DNA of 64,000 bases from Lacibacter sp. H407 (GCF_037892605.1 NZ_JBBKTU010000002.1:186001-250000), one strand, 5' to 3'; positions 1-11,200 are shown, counted from the stretch's first letter. A program made the numbers and translations. The notes: generated from the sequence alone by a model not told the origin.

Positions 1-1
1 T

Positions 2-838
2 CAGAGTTTTCATTATGGCTACAGTGTGTTTGAAGGTATCCGTTCGTACAAAACAGTGAATGGTGAAACGAAAATTTTCAAAGCCAAAGAGCATTACGAT
101 CGTTTAAAACGTTCGGCTGAGTTAGTGAACCTTCCCTATCACTGGACAACAGAAGAGTTAACTGCTGTTACATACGAAGTGTTGAAGCGAAATGATCTGC
201 AGGATGCATATATACGTCCCGTAGTTTATGCTCCGGCAAATATGAGTTTTGTGCAGAATGAACAATCGTTTCTTGTAATTGAAGTGTGGGCCATGCAACC
301 GTTTCTTGGCGATAAGTTGTTACGGATCATGACCAGTTCATTTGAACGCCCCAATCCGAAGGCGTTCAAGATCGAAGCGAAAGCAGCAGGTCATTATGTA
401 AACTCATTGCTCGCCAGTCATGAAGCAAAAGCAAAAGGTTTTGATGAAGCATTGCTGCTCGATATGAACGGCAATGTTGCAGAAGCGCCAGGTGCTAATT
501 TGTTTTATGAAAAAGATGGCAAGCTCTTTACACCGGCAAAAGGGAATATCCTTCCCGGTATTACAAGAGCAACCGTGTTTGAATTGTGTGCTGAATTAGG
601 AATAGAAGTAGAAGAAAAGATCTTTACAATAGATGAGTTGAAAAGTGCAGATGCTGTTTTTTATTGCGGCACTGCAGCAGAGGTAATTGGGTTTGATAGT
701 TTGGATGATTACAAGTTTCCATTGAAGTGGAATGATTCAGCGAGTCGGAAAATTCAATTAGCTTATAAGAATCTTGTAATAGAAAGTGTATTGCCGCAAA
801 GACACGAAGGCGCAAAGAAAGAAGAGGCATTAGCTTAA
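2..838 (+). CDS. ilvE: Branched-chain amino acid aminotransferase (5'-truncated by window edge)
   Basis: PLP enzyme that exchanges the amino group between glutamate and the 2-oxo acids of valine, leucine and isoleucine, the last step of the pathway encoded downstream. The frame is open from base 2, and residues ahead of the first possible start (QSFHYGYSVFEGIRSY) are conserved family sequence, so the real start lies outside the window; the GTG at 26 is an internal valine. Fold-type IV aminotransferase motifs are visible: VFEGIRSY, the PLP lysine region IEAKAAGHYVNS, EAPGANLF and LPGITR. The C-terminus ends in a charged tail. It is followed by ilvD after a 163-bp gap that carries repeat-like hairpins, so it may be transcribed separately from the rest. 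Confidence 0.93.
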   Translation, partial: QSFHYGYSVFEGIRSYKTVNGETKIFKAKEHYDRLKRSAELVNLPYHWTTEELTAVTYEVLKRNDLQDAYIRPVVYAPANMSFVQNEQSFLVIEVWAMQPFLGDKLLRIMTSSFERPNPKAFKIEAKAAGHYVNSLLASHEAKAKGFDEALLLDMNGNVAEAPGANLFYEKDGKLFTPAKGNILPGITRATVFELCAELGIEVEEKIFTIDELKSADAVFYCGTAAEVIGFDSLDDYKFPLKWNDSASRKIQLAYKNLVIESVLPQRHEGAKKEEALA

Positions 839-846
839 TAATATTA

Positions 847-913
847 TGTCCCGTAGGGACAATTGGTCGGTAGCAAAAATAGGGGCGATGGTATTTGCGT
901 TCCGTAGGAACGC
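847..913. repeat. Two small hairpins with a shared CCGTAGG core (dispersed-repeat remnant)
   Basis: In the ilvE-ilvD gap, 847-861 is TGTCCCGTAGGGACA and 897-913 is GCGTTCCGTAGGAACGC. Both are inverted repeats with different arms around the same CC-GTA-GG centre, which suggests that arm pairing rather than sequence is conserved. A degenerate relative with the same downstream TTGATAA is at 26729-26750. Function unknown; the pattern looks like a dispersed intergenic element. Confidence 0.55.
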
Positions 914-944
914 TTGATAAGAAAAATAGAATTACAGAACGTAC

Positions 945-965
945 AAGAGTGCGACGCAACAGAAG
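945..965 (+). repeat. 21-bp repeat, copy before ilvD
   Basis: The 21 bases starting AAGAGTGCGACGCAACAG are identical to 5198-5218 in the leader before ilvC, and weaker similarity extends on both sides (AGAATTA upstream, GATAACA-A-AAAT downstream). It lies 37 bp before the ilvD start codon. It may be a shared leader element or part of a dispersed repeat. Confidence 0.7.
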
Positions 966-1001
966 CTAAATAGAATAACAACAGACGATAACAAAAATAA
1001 A

Positions 1002-2684
1002 ATGGCTGAATTAAACAAGTATTCAAAAGTATTAACGCAGGATGAAACACAACCGGCTGCACAAGCCATGTTGTATGGCATTGGCTTAACAGAAGATGAT
1101 CTGAAAAAAGCACAGGTGGGTATTGCAAGTATGGGTTACGATGGGAACACTTGTAACATGCACCTGAATGATCTTGCAAAGGTCGTGAAAGAAGGTGTGT
1201 GGAAGAATGATCTCGTTGGTTTAATATTTAATACAATCGGTATTAGTGATGGTATCAGCAATGGTACGGACGGTATGCGTTATTCGTTGGTAAGCCGTGA
1301 TCTCATTGCAGACAGTATTGAAAGTGTTTGCGGCGGATTTTATTATGATGGTTTAATTGCATTACCGGGTTGTGATAAAAATATGCCGGGTGCTATTATG
1401 GCGATGGGTCGTTTGAATCGTCCTTCTATTATGGTGTATGGCGGAACAATTGCGCCGGGTCATCATAAAGGAGAAGAACTCAACATTATTTCTGCATTTG
1501 AAGCATTGGGTAAAAAATTGGCAGGCACGATTACGCCCGAAGATTTTAAAGAAGTGGTAAAACATAGCTGCCCGGGTGCAGGTGCATGCGGTGGTATGTA
1601 CACAGCAAATACCATGGCTTCTGCAATTGAAGCGCTGGGTATGAGCTTACCTTACTCCTCATCAAATCCTGCAATCAGTGATGAAAAAAAGAATGAGTGT
1701 TTAGATGCAGGAAGAGCAATAAAGGTTTTGTTAGAAAAAGATATTAAGCCAAAAGATATCATGACGAAGAAGGCTTTTGAAAATGCCATTGTTACCATCA
1801 TGATCTTTGGCGGAAGCACCAATGCTGTTTTGCATTTGATCGCTATGGCGAAAAGTGTAGACGTAGAATTAACGCAGGATGATTTCCAACGCATCAGTGA
1901 TAAAACGCCGGTGCTGGCAGATTTTAAACCAAGCGGAAAATATCTGATGCAGGAATTACATGCACATGGCGGTGTGCCTGCTGTAATGAAATACTTATTA
2001 CAAAAAGGGTTGCTGCATGGCGATTGCTTGACAGTAACCGGTAAAACAGTTGCAGAAAATTTAGAAAACATTGCGCCGATAAATTTCGATACACAAAAAA
2101 TTATTTTCCCATTAGAAGCTCCGTTGAAAGTAACCGGTCACTTACAAATATTGTATGGCAATCTTGCTGAAAAAGGCAGTGTAGCAAAGATCAGTGGTAA
2201 AGAAGGCGAACGTTTTGAGGGACCTGCTAGAGTATTTGATGGTGAAAAAGATCTGGTGGCAGGTATAGCAAATGGCAGAGTGAAAAAAGGTGATGTGGTA
2301 GTTATCAGATATGAAGGACCGAAAGGTGCACCGGGTATGCCGGAAATGTTGAAACCAACTTCAGCCATTACAGGTGCCGGTTTAGGTAAAGATGTTGCAT
2401 TGATCACTGATGGAAGATTTAGTGGTGGCTCACATGGATTCGTCGTCGGTCACATCACTCCGGAAGCATTTGAAGGTGGTTTAATTGCATTGGTGCAGGA
2501 TGATGATATCATTGAACTGGATGCAACCAGCAATAAGATCAACCTGAAAGTAGCTGACGAAGTGATAGCAGAAAGACGTAAAAACTGGAAGCAGCCTGCA
2601 TTAAAAGAAAAGAAAGGTGTATTGTATAAATATGCAATGTGCGTGAAGGATGCTTCACAAGGTTGCGTAACAGATGAGGCGTAG
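1002..2684 (+). CDS. ilvD: Dihydroxy-acid dehydratase
   Basis: Iron-sulfur dehydratase that converts 2,3-dihydroxy-isovalerate and 2,3-dihydroxy-3-methylvalerate to the 2-oxo acids used by IlvE. The 560-residue product has the usual family length. Three cluster-cysteine regions are visible: GNTCNMHL (about residue 50), GCDKNMPG (about 125) and the [16 protein letters not shown] block (about 190-205). The C-terminal half carries [17 protein letters not shown], typical of the IlvD/Edd family. Start ATG at 1002 matches the conserved N-terminus ([19 protein letters not shown]). Second gene of the ilv run, 59 bp before ilvB. It should act in the cytoplasm and be sensitive to oxygen, as family members are. 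Confidence 0.97.
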   Translation: MAELNKYSKVLTQDETQPAAQAMLYGIGLTEDDLKKAQVGIASMGYDGNTCNMHLNDLAKVVKEGVWKNDLVGLIFNTIGISDGISNGTDGMRYSLVSRDLIADSIESVCGGFYYDGLIALPGCDKNMPGAIMAMGRLNRPSIMVYGGTIAPGHHKGEELNIISAFEALGKKLAGTITPEDFKEVVKHSCPGAGACGGMYTANTMASAIEALGMSLPYSSSNPAISDEKKNECLDAGRAIKVLLEKDIKPKDIMTKKAFENAIVTIMIFGGSTNAVLHLIAMAKSVDVELTQDDFQRISDKTPVLADFKPSGKYLMQELHAHGGVPAVMKYLLQKGLLHGDCLTVTGKTVAENLENIAPINFDTQKIIFPLEAPLKVTGHLQILYGNLAEKGSVAKISGKEGERFEGPARVFDGEKDLVAGIANGRVKKGDVVVIRYEGPKGAPGMPEMLKPTSAITGAGLGKDVALITDGRFSGGSHGFVVGHITPEAFEGGLIALVQDDDIIELDATSNKINLKVADEVIAERRKNWKQPALKEKKGVLYKYAMCVKDASQGCVTDEA

Positions 2685-2743
2685 GCCCTTTCAAAAACAA
2701 TAACAACATTCAGCTTTAAAAAGCAACAATAAATAAACGTGAA

Positions 2744-4492
2744 ATGGAAACACTCACAATAAAAGAAGAGAAAAAGCAAACAGAAGCAACAAAGTCCGTA
2801 AGTGGAAGTGTAGCTGTATTAGATGCTTTGCTCAATGAAAACGTAAAGACCATCTTCGGTTATCCGGGTGGTGCAATTATGCCGATCTATGATGCATTGT
2901 ATGATTACAATGATCGTTTAGAACATATTCTTGTTCGTCACGAACAAGGTGCTATTCATGCAGCACAGGGTTTTGCAAGAGCAAGTGGTAAAACGGGTGT
3001 TGTGTTTGCAACAAGTGGCCCCGGTGCAACAAATCTTGTAACAGGGTTAGCTGATGCGATGATCGATTCAACTCCATTAGTATGTATCACCGGACAGGTG
3101 TTTGCACATTTGTTAGGCACCGATGCATTCCAGGAAACAGATGTGATCAACATTACTACGCCTGTTACCAAATGGAATCACCAGGTAACAGATGCAAGTG
3201 AAATTCCGGCTGCATTAGCAAAAGCATTTTACATAGCAGGTAGTGGTCGCCCAGGTCCGGTGTTGATCGATATTACAAAAAATGCACAGCTGCAATTATT
3301 CGATTACGAAGGATATAAAAAATGTGAGCATATCCGCAGCTATCGTCCAAAACCAATTGTGCGGAAAGAATATATTGAACAAGCAGCAAAGCTTATTAAT
3401 GAAGCAGAACGTCCTTTCGTGATCTTCGGACAAGGTGTTATTCTTGGTAAAGCAGAAAAAGAATTCAAAGCCTTTATTGAAAAAGCCGGTATTCCTGCAG
3501 CATGGACCATCATGGGTATGAGTGCAATTCCAACAGATCATCCCTTAGGTGTTGGTATGCTGGGTATGCATGGTAACTACGGCCCGAATTTACTGACGAA
3601 TGAATGTGATGTGTTGATTGCTGTTGGTATGCGTTTCGATGATCGTGTAACCGGTCGTTTAGATAAATATGCCAAGCAGGCAAAAATTGTTCATCTCGAT
3701 ATTGATCCTGCGGAAATTGATAAGAATGTAAAGACAACAGTTCCTGTTTGGGGCGATTGTAAAGAAACATTGCCGATGCTGACTGCATTGGTTGAAAGCA
3801 AAGTATATCCGCAATGGTTACAGAAGTTTCATGATTGCATGGCGAAAGAGCAATCCTTGTGTATTGATCCTGAAATGAACCCGGCAACAGATATTCTTAC
3901 AATGGGTGAAGTGATCAAAGCATTGAACGAGTTGACACACGGCAATGCAATTATTGTAACGGATGTTGGTCAGCACCAGATGGTTGCTTGCCGTTATGCA
4001 CAAATGAATCAAACGAAAAGTAATATCACCAGTGGTGGTTTGGGTACAATGGGTTATGCATTGCCTGCAGCAATTGGTGCAGCGTATGGTGATCCATCAA
4101 GACCAACCGTTGCCATTATCGGTGATGGTGGTTTTCAAATGACAATACAGGAGTTAGGAACTATCATGCAGTTTAAACCAAACGTGAAAATTATTATTCT
4201 GAATAATCAGTTCTTAGGTATGGTGCGCCAGTGGCAGCAACTGTTCCATGAAAAGCGTTATTCGTTTGTTGATATCACCAGTCCTGATTTTGTTGCTGTG
4301 GCAAAAGGATATTACATCGACGGACAACGCATCAGTGAGCGTTCAGAATTGAAGTCAGCATTGAAAACAATGATCGACCATGAAGGCAGCTATTTGCTGG
4401 AAGTAATGGTTGGTAAAGAAAACAATGTATTCCCGATGGTGCCACAGGGAAGAGGCGTATCAGAAATCGTATTAAGTAAAGAAGAAATCTAA
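2744..4492 (+). CDS. ilvB: Acetolactate synthase, large (catalytic) subunit
   Basis: Thiamine-diphosphate enzyme that condenses two pyruvates, or pyruvate with 2-oxobutyrate, in the first common step of valine, leucine and isoleucine synthesis. The 582-residue product shows the three TPP-enzyme domains: N-terminal pyrimidine-binding domain with the catalytic glutamate in RHEQGA (E67) and FATSGPGATNLVTG, a central FAD/NAD-like domain, and a C-terminal domain with GDGGFQMTIQELGT followed by NNQFLGMVRQWQ, the Mg-TPP motif. The extension of about 20 residues before the conserved SVAVLDALL segment is variable in the family. The regulatory subunit gene ilvN follows after 52 bp, so the two subunits are probably co-expressed. 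Confidence 0.97.
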   Translation: METLTIKEEKKQTEATKSVSGSVAVLDALLNENVKTIFGYPGGAIMPIYDALYDYNDRLEHILVRHEQGAIHAAQGFARASGKTGVVFATSGPGATNLVTGLADAMIDSTPLVCITGQVFAHLLGTDAFQETDVINITTPVTKWNHQVTDASEIPAALAKAFYIAGSGRPGPVLIDITKNAQLQLFDYEGYKKCEHIRSYRPKPIVRKEYIEQAAKLINEAERPFVIFGQGVILGKAEKEFKAFIEKAGIPAAWTIMGMSAIPTDHPLGVGMLGMHGNYGPNLLTNECDVLIAVGMRFDDRVTGRLDKYAKQAKIVHLDIDPAEIDKNVKTTVPVWGDCKETLPMLTALVESKVYPQWLQKFHDCMAKEQSLCIDPEMNPATDILTMGEVIKALNELTHGNAIIVTDVGQHQMVACRYAQMNQTKSNITSGGLGTMGYALPAAIGAAYGDPSRPTVAIIGDGGFQMTIQELGTIMQFKPNVKIIILNNQFLGMVRQWQQLFHEKRYSFVDITSPDFVAVAKGYYIDGQRISERSELKSALKTMIDHEGSYLLEVMVGKENNVFPMVPQGRGVSEIVLSKEEI

Positions 4493-4499
4493 AGACCCC

Positions 4500-4519
4500 G
4501 CAGCGTTTGCAAACCCTGC
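4500..4519. other. Near-perfect 20-bp palindrome between ilvB and ilvN
   Basis: GCAGCGTTTGCAAACCCTGC reads the same on the other strand except for one C-C clash. It lies 7 bp after the ilvB stop. There is no T-run, so it is not a standard terminator; it could be an mRNA processing hairpin, an operator or a repeat remnant. Confidence 0.4.
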
Positions 4520-4544
4520 AGGCGGTTTAGTAAAAACAAAGCAT

Positions 4545-5135
4545 ATGCAAAAACAGGAATACACCATAACAGTTTACACAGAGAACCAGATCGGTTTATT
4601 GAACCGTATCGCTATTCTTTTTTCCAAACGGAAAATAAACATTGAAAGTTTAAATACATCACCAAGTGAAGTCGACAGTGTGCATCGTTTCACAATTGTG
4701 ATCAACGAAACAGAAGAAGTGGTTCGCAAACTCTGTCGCCAGATCGAAAAGCAGGTTGAAGTATTGAAAGCGTATTACAACACCAACGAAGAGATCATTT
4801 GGCAGGAGTTGGCTATGTACAAAGTGCCAACGGATGTTATAGCGGAGCATGTAAAAGTAGAGCGCCTGTTAAGTCAACATGGAGCGAAAGCAGTTGTGAT
4901 TCGCAAAGATTATACAGTGTTTGAAGTGAGTGGTCAGCGTGATGAAACAGATGCGTTCATTAAAGTGCTGGAACCTTATGGATTAATTGAGTTTGTACGT
5001 AGTGCAAGAGTGGCGATCATTAAAGCAAGTGATGGCTTCCACAATAAGTTGAAAGAGTTTGAATACAGAGAGCCAAGTGAAGAAGTGATCGAGAATGAAT
5101 ATTTGGATAAGGGTGAAGAGGTGTTTGAAATGTAA
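4545..5135 (+). CDS. ilvN: Acetolactate synthase, small (regulatory) subunit
   Basis: Regulatory partner of IlvB that carries valine feedback control. The N-terminal ACT domain is clear (TITVYTENQIGLLNRIAILF, then SLNTSPSEVDSVHRFTIV), residues about 6-80, followed by the C-terminal small-subunit domain with ELAMYKVPTD and the second ACT-like half (SQHGAKAVVIRKDYTVFEVSG). At 196 residues it is somewhat longer than the roughly 160-residue enterobacterial IlvH, with an acidic tail (EPSEEVIENEY). It sits between its catalytic partner and ilvC; the 182-bp gap after it holds repeat-like sequence. Assignment is secure; its actual effector is inferred from the family. Confidence 0.95.
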   Translation: MQKQEYTITVYTENQIGLLNRIAILFSKRKINIESLNTSPSEVDSVHRFTIVINETEEVVRKLCRQIEKQVEVLKAYYNTNEEIIWQELAMYKVPTDVIAEHVKVERLLSQHGAKAVVIRKDYTVFEVSGQRDETDAFIKVLEPYGLIEFVRSARVAIIKASDGFHNKLKEFEYREPSEEVIENEYLDKGEEVFEM

Positions 5136-5197
5136 CATCCACGTCTGAACCATGATTTGTGGGATTGGTTGGATGAGGAACAGAATTAAAAACGCTG

Positions 5198-5218
5198 AAG
5201 AGTGCGACGCAACAGAAG
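5198..5218 (+). repeat. 21-bp repeat, copy before ilvC
   Basis: Identical to 945-965. The surrounding ilvN-ilvC gap (5136-5317) contains no credible gene. The stretch from 5146 (CTGAACCATGATTTGTGGG) reads like a common Bacteroidota intergenic repeat, from memory only. The T-rich sequence nearer ilvC shows no obvious hairpin. Confidence 0.7.
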
Positions 5219-5317
5219 ATGATAAGAATTGAAGTCGCTGATAACATAAAAATTAAATCTTAAATCTAAACTCTTTGCTCTGTTGAGCAAAGGCAAAACA
5301 AAAAAAGAGAAACGAAA

Positions 5318-6802
5318 ATGGCAAATTACTTTAACACACTTCCGCTCAGGGAACAGTTGAACCAGCTTGGCGTATGTGAATTTATGGATCGTAGTGAGTT
5401 TGCGGATGGTGTGAATGCGTTATTGGGAAAAAAGATCGTCATCGTTGGTTGCGGTGCACAAGGTTTGAACCAAGGCTTGAACATGCGTGATTCAGGATTG
5501 GATATTTCGTACACGTTACGTAAAGAAGCAATTGCTGAAAAACGTGCGTCATGGAAAAATGCAACAGAGAATGGTTTTACTGTTGGCACTTATGAAGAAT
5601 TGATTCCTACTGCTGATCTCGTATTGAACTTAACTCCCGATAAACAACATACTGCAGTAATTAAAGCAATTATGCCGTTGATGAAACAAGGTTCTACTTT
5701 GTCGTACTCACATGGTTTTAATATTGTTGAAGAAGGTACACAGATCCGTAAAGATATTACGGTGATCATGGTAGCACCGAAATGTCCAGGTACTGAAGTG
5801 CGTGAAGAATACAAACGTGGCTTTGGTGTACCAACGTTGATCGCTGTGCATCCGGAGAATGATCCTGAAGGAAAAGGCTTGATCCAGGCAAAAGCATATG
5901 CTGCTGCAACGGGCGGTCATCGTGCAGGTGTGTTGCGTTCATCGTTTGTTGCCGAAGTAAAATCGGATCTCATGGGTGAGCAAACCATTTTGTGTGGTGT
6001 GTTGCAAACAGGTTCTATCCTTGCGTTCGATAAAATGGTGGAGAAAGGGATTGAACCATCGTATGCATCAAAACTGATTCAATACGGTTGGGAAGTGGTA
6101 ACAGAAGCGTTGAAGCATGGTGGTGTTACTGCTATGATGGATCGTTTATCAAATCCGGCAAAGATCAAAGCATTTGAGCTGTCAACTGAAATTAAAAATA
6201 TCTGGCGTCCATTGTTCCAGAAACATCAGGACGATATCATGAGCGGTGAGTTTTCATCAACTATGATGAAAGACTGGGCGGATGATGATAAGAACTTGCT
6301 TACATGGCGCAAAGCAACCGGTGAAACTGCATTTGAAAAAACAGCACCAACATCAGCGAAAATTTCTGAACAGGAATATTTTGATAATGGGTTGTTACTC
6401 GTTGCGTTTGTACGTGCAGGTGTTGAGCTTGCCTTTGAAACCATGGTGGCGTCAGGTATTAAAGCAGAATCTGCTTACTACGAATCATTGCACGAAACAC
6501 CGTTGATCGCTAATACGATTGCACGTAAGAAGTTGTTTGAAATGAATCGTGTAATTTCTGATACCGCAGAGTACGGTTGCTACCTGTTCGATCATGCAGC
6601 AAAACCAATGCTGAAAGAATTCATGAAAACCATTGATACAGATGTGATCGGTAAAAATTTCAACGATGGTAAAGATGCCGGCGTTGATAACAAAGAACTG
6701 ATCATTGTAAATGATATTCTCCGTTCACACCCTGTTGAAAAAGTAGGCGCTGTATTGCGTAAAGCAATGACGGATATGAAAGTGATCAATACACCCGCAT
6801 AA
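5318..6802 (+). CDS. ilvC: Ketol-acid reductoisomerase, class II
   Basis: Mg2+/NADPH enzyme that isomerises and reduces 2-acetolactate and 2-aceto-2-hydroxybutyrate. At 494 residues it is the long class II form with a duplicated C-terminal domain, unlike the roughly 335-residue class I enzymes of many bacteria. Visible features: nucleotide-binding [19 protein letters not shown] (about 40-60), the cofactor-selecting [12 protein letters not shown] segment, [18 protein letters not shown], and the metal-site segments [15 protein letters not shown] and SDTAEYG. Much of the sequence can be matched by eye to the Escherichia coli enzyme. Followed by ilvA after only 10 bp, so the two are probably translated from one message. 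Confidence 0.97.
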   Translation: MANYFNTLPLREQLNQLGVCEFMDRSEFADGVNALLGKKIVIVGCGAQGLNQGLNMRDSGLDISYTLRKEAIAEKRASWKNATENGFTVGTYEELIPTADLVLNLTPDKQHTAVIKAIMPLMKQGSTLSYSHGFNIVEEGTQIRKDITVIMVAPKCPGTEVREEYKRGFGVPTLIAVHPENDPEGKGLIQAKAYAAATGGHRAGVLRSSFVAEVKSDLMGEQTILCGVLQTGSILAFDKMVEKGIEPSYASKLIQYGWEVVTEALKHGGVTAMMDRLSNPAKIKAFELSTEIKNIWRPLFQKHQDDIMSGEFSSTMMKDWADDDKNLLTWRKATGETAFEKTAPTSAKISEQEYFDNGLLLVAFVRAGVELAFETMVASGIKAESAYYESLHETPLIANTIARKKLFEMNRVISDTAEYGCYLFDHAAKPMLKEFMKTIDTDVIGKNFNDGKDAGVDNKELIIVNDILRSHPVEKVGAVLRKAMTDMKVINTPA

Positions 6803-6812
6803 AAATAAACAG

Positions 6813-8066
6813 TTGAAAACCGCATCTAATCACATACAGCTCGATTTTGCAGGCGCTGCACAACGCATTAAAAAAGTAGTGCATAAAACGCCTTTGCAGG
6901 TAAGCCGCAGTCTCTCGAAAAAATATCACTGTAAAGTATATCTGAAGCGGGAAGACTTGCAGGTTGTACGCAGCTACAAAATTCGTGGTGCGTACAACAT
7001 GATGAGTAGTTTATCTGCGGAGGAATTGCAAAATGGAGTTGTATGTGCAAGTGCGGGAAATCATGCACAAGGATTTGCGTACAGTTGCAGAAAGCTCAAT
7101 GTAAAAGGCGTAGTATTTATGCCGGTAATAACTCCCAATCAAAAGATCAACCAGACAAAAATGTTTGGAGAAGATTTTATAGAAGTGAAACTGGTGGGCG
7201 ATACGTTTGATGATTGTGCATTCGCTGCAAAAAAATACACGGAAGAAAACGGGATGACGTTTATTCCACCCTTTGATGATCTGCGCATCATTGAAGGACA
7301 GGGAACGGTTGGTGTTGAAATTTTAGAAGAGCTTCCGGAAATTGATTATCTCTTTGTGCCGGTTGGCGGAGGTGGATTGAGTGCAGGTGTAGGTTCTTAT
7401 TTCAAAACCTATTCACCCAAAACAAAAATTGTTGGTCTTGAACCGGAGGGTGCTCCATCGATGTATGAAGCGCTGAAAGCCGGTCATCCCGTAACAGTTG
7501 AAAATATTGATCGCTTTGTGGATGGCGCTGCAGTAAAAAGAGTGGGCGATGTAACCTTCAACATTTGTAAAGATGTGTTGGACGATATGCATCTTGTAGC
7601 AGAAGGAAAAGTGTGCTCCACTATTTTGAAACTGTATAACGAAGATGCGATTGTAGTGGAGCCAGCGGGGGCATTAAGTATAGCTTCTTTGGATGATTAT
7701 GCTGAAGCGATCAAAGGAAAAATAGTGGTATGTGTTGTAAGCGGCAGTAACAATGATATCGATCGTATGCAGGAGATCAAAGAACGAAGCCTCCAATACG
7801 AAGGATTGAAACATTATTTCCTCATTCGTTTTGCACAACGGCCGGGTGCATTGAAAGAATTTGTGAATGATGTGCTGGGCCCCAGCGATGATATCGTACG
7901 CTTTGAATATATGCAGAAGCATAATAAAGAAACCGGTCCTGCTTTGGTTGGTGTGGAACTGCGGAGCAAGGATGATTATGAAGCACTGATGAATAACCTG
8001 AAAAAATACCAGATCAACTTTACTGAGTTAAACAAAAACGATAATATGTTCGGCTATATCGTGTGA
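6813..8066 (+). CDS. ilvA: Threonine ammonia-lyase (threonine dehydratase)
   Basis: PLP enzyme that deaminates threonine to 2-oxobutyrate, the entry to isoleucine synthesis. PLP lysine is K56 in RSYKIRGAYNM; the asparagine-containing CASAGNHAQGFAYSC and the glycine-rich phosphate loop VPVGGGGLSAGVG follow in order. The last 90 or so residues form one ACT-like regulatory domain (HYFLIRFAQRPGALKEFVND), so this is the 410-420-residue form with a single regulatory unit rather than the longer enterobacterial form. The only start that keeps the conserved N-terminus is TTG at 6813, 10 bp after the ilvC stop; no in-frame ATG occurs before the active site. Weak start plus tight spacing suggests translational coupling to ilvC. 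Confidence 0.93.
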   Translation: MKTASNHIQLDFAGAAQRIKKVVHKTPLQVSRSLSKKYHCKVYLKREDLQVVRSYKIRGAYNMMSSLSAEELQNGVVCASAGNHAQGFAYSCRKLNVKGVVFMPVITPNQKINQTKMFGEDFIEVKLVGDTFDDCAFAAKKYTEENGMTFIPPFDDLRIIEGQGTVGVEILEELPEIDYLFVPVGGGGLSAGVGSYFKTYSPKTKIVGLEPEGAPSMYEALKAGHPVTVENIDRFVDGAAVKRVGDVTFNICKDVLDDMHLVAEGKVCSTILKLYNEDAIVVEPAGALSIASLDDYAEAIKGKIVVCVVSGSNNDIDRMQEIKERSLQYEGLKHYFLIRFAQRPGALKEFVNDVLGPSDDIVRFEYMQKHNKETGPALVGVELRSKDDYEALMNNLKKYQINFTELNKNDNMFGYIV

Positions 8067-8202
8067 TTTTTCTGTTAGAAATATGACAGTTCGCTGAACA
8101 TGTGTTAGTTGATTAATTTGGTAATTTTAAGCGATTGCTTGCTGTTAACTGGGTACAAACCCTGATTTAAATAATATTCCTAATCAAAACTTGCATAGTA
8201 GA

Positions 8203-11200
8203 ATGGCAGGCAACATCGGTTTATACAACCCGGCATTTGAACACGATGCTTGTGGTATCGGCTTCGTAGCGAGTATTAAAGGCTACAAATCACATCAGCA
8301 TATCAGCGATGCATTAACTGTGTTGGAAAACATGGAACATCGTGGTGCGTGTGGCTGTGAAAATAATACAGGCGATGGTGCAGGTATTATGATCCAGACT
8401 CCACATGAATTTTTCTTTGAAGAATGTTTGAAGCTGGGTGTACATCTTCCCTCATTTGGAAAGTATGGTGTGGGTGTTTTGTTTTTTCCGAAAGAAATAA
8501 AACTTCGTGAAGAGTGCAGAGATATTTTCAATCGCACAGCTGAGAAGCTGGGATTGGAAATTTTGACGTATCGGAAAGTACCGGTCAACCCGGATGGTAT
8601 TGGTCCAACTGCATTGAGCGTTGAACCGGAAATGGAACATGTGTTTGTTGCGTCGCCTGATCACATTACGAATCCGGATGAATTTGAACGGAAGTTATTT
8701 GTGTTGCGGAATCATGCATCACATCTCATCAAGAGTACAGTAAAAAAAGATGCCATTGGATTTTACATTGCATCACTCTCTTATAAAACAGTTGTGTATA
8801 AAGGGCAATTAACCAGCGGACAGGTGCGTGGTTATTTTCCTGATCTCAACAACAAGCGTGTAGTGAGTGCTTTTGGTTTAGTGCACAGCCGCTTTGCTAC
8901 CAATACATTTCCTTCATGGAAATTGGCGCAACCATTTCGTTTCATTGCACACAATGGTGAGATCAATACATTACAGGGAAATCTCAACTGGTTAAAATCA
9001 AGTGAGCATGGTTTTACTTCTCCCAACTTCAGCAAAGAAGAAATGGAGATGTTGTTGCCGATCGTTACAGGTGGTCAATCTGATTCTGCCTGTTTGGATA
9101 ACATGATCGAATTGCTTGCAATGACCGGTCGTAGTTTACCACATGTGATGATGATGTTGATTCCTGAAGCATGGGATGGTAATGATGATATGGATCCGGT
9201 TAAGAAAGCATTCTACGAATACCATGCATCGATCATGGAACCGTGGGATGGCCCCGCATCGATTTCATTCACTGATGGAAAAATGATTGGTGCCACGTTG
9301 GATCGGAATGGTCTGCGTCCTTCACGTTATTGCATTACTACCGATGAACGTGTGGTGATGGCAAGCGAAAGCGGTGTGTTGTGGATCGATCCAAAAACAA
9401 TTGTGAAGCAAGGCCGTTTGCATCCCGGAAAAATGTTTGTGGTAGATATGGAGCAAGGACGCATCATTAGTGATGAGGAATTGAAACAAACCATCTGCTC
9501 ACAAAAACCATATGCAGACTGGTTGAACCAAAATAAAATTCGTTTAGAAGAATTACCTGAGCCACGTGTTGCGTTTACACATCTCAGTGATGAAAGCATT
9601 CATAAATATCAGAAAGCGTTTGGCTATTCTACTGAAGATATTGATTCCATCATTAAGCCAATGGCAATCGATGGAAAAGAACCGATAGGTTCAATGGGAA
9701 CTGATACACCATTGGCTGTGCTTAGTGATCAGCCGCAGCATTTAACTTCTTACTTCAAACAATTATTTGCACAGGTAACCAATCCGCCGATCGATCCTAT
9801 CCGGGAACGTATGGTGATGAGTCTTGCGGCATTCGTTGGAAACAATGGTAATCTGTTGGAAGAAGATCCGATGCATTGTCATACAGTAGCATTAAAGCAT
9901 CCGGTATTAACCAGTACTGATCTTGAAAAGATCCGGAGTATTGATACAGGGATCTTCCAGGCAAAGACATTACAAACTTATTTCCGTGCTGATGGGAAAC
10001 CGGGTTCACTCAAAGCAGGTCTTGAACGTTTGTGTCGCTACGCAGAAGATGCAGTGCATGATGGATTTGAAGTATTGATCCTTTGCGATCGTGCTGTTGA
10101 TAGTGATCATGCTGCTATTCCGTCTTTGTTGGCAACTGCAGCTGTACATCATCATCTGATCAGGAAAGGATTGCGTGGACAGGTGGGCATTGTAGTAGAA
10201 GCAGGTGATGTGTGGGAAGTGCATCACTTTGCCTGCTTGATTGCGTTTGGTGCAACGGCAGTGAATCCTTACCTGGCATTGGCGTCGATCCGTAATATGA
10301 AAATCAACGGACAGCTTGAAACTGAACAGGAATGGGAAGGTTTGCGCAAGAATTATATCAAGGCAGTTTGTGATGGCTTGTTGAAAGTATTTTCAAAAAT
10401 GGGTATTTCGACATTGCAATCTTATCAAGGCGCACAGATCCTCGAAATACTTGGTATCAATCAGGATGTGGTTGATAAATATTTTACAGGTGCAACAAGT
10501 CGTATTCAGGGAATTGGCTTGGAAGAGATAGCGAAAGAAGCATTGGTGAAACATTATTTCGCTTTTAGTAAAAAAGATATTCCGGTTGATCGTTTGCCGG
10601 TTGGTGGTGTGTATCAATGGAAACGTAAAGGTGAATTCCATTTGTTCAATCCAACAACTATTCACTTGTTGCAATACGCAACCAAGATGAATGACTATGC
10701 AACGTTCAAAAAATATTCGAAGCATGTAAACGATCAGAGTGAACGTGCTGCTACCTTGCGTAGTTTGTTTGAATTCAAGCGTAATCGTCCGTCGGTTAGT
10801 ATTGATGAAGTTGAATCGGCTGAAGCTATCTACAAACGTTTTGCAACAGGTGCTATGAGCTTCGGTTCTATTTCATGGGAAGCGCATACTACATTGGCCA
10901 TTGCCATGAATCGCCTCGGCGGTAAAAGCAATACCGGTGAAGGTGGTGAAGATGAACGTCGTTATGATCGTTTGCCAAATGGCGACAGCATGCGTTCTGC
11001 AATTAAGCAAGTAGCATCAGCACGTTTTGGTGTAACAAGTTTATATCTCACTGAAGCAGATGAATTACAAATTAAAATGGCACAGGGTGCCAAGCCAGGC
11101 GAAGGTGGACAGTTGCCGGGACATAAAGTAGATGAGTGGATCGGTAAAACACGTCACTCAACGCCCGGTGTTGGTTTAATTTCTCCGCCGCCGCATCATG

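Noticed and set aside
624-1179. Two overlapping reverse-strand open frames across the ilvE-ilvD gap
   Set aside because: They run antisense through ilvE and ilvD coding sequence and repeat hairpins, with no family sequence; they are chance frames.
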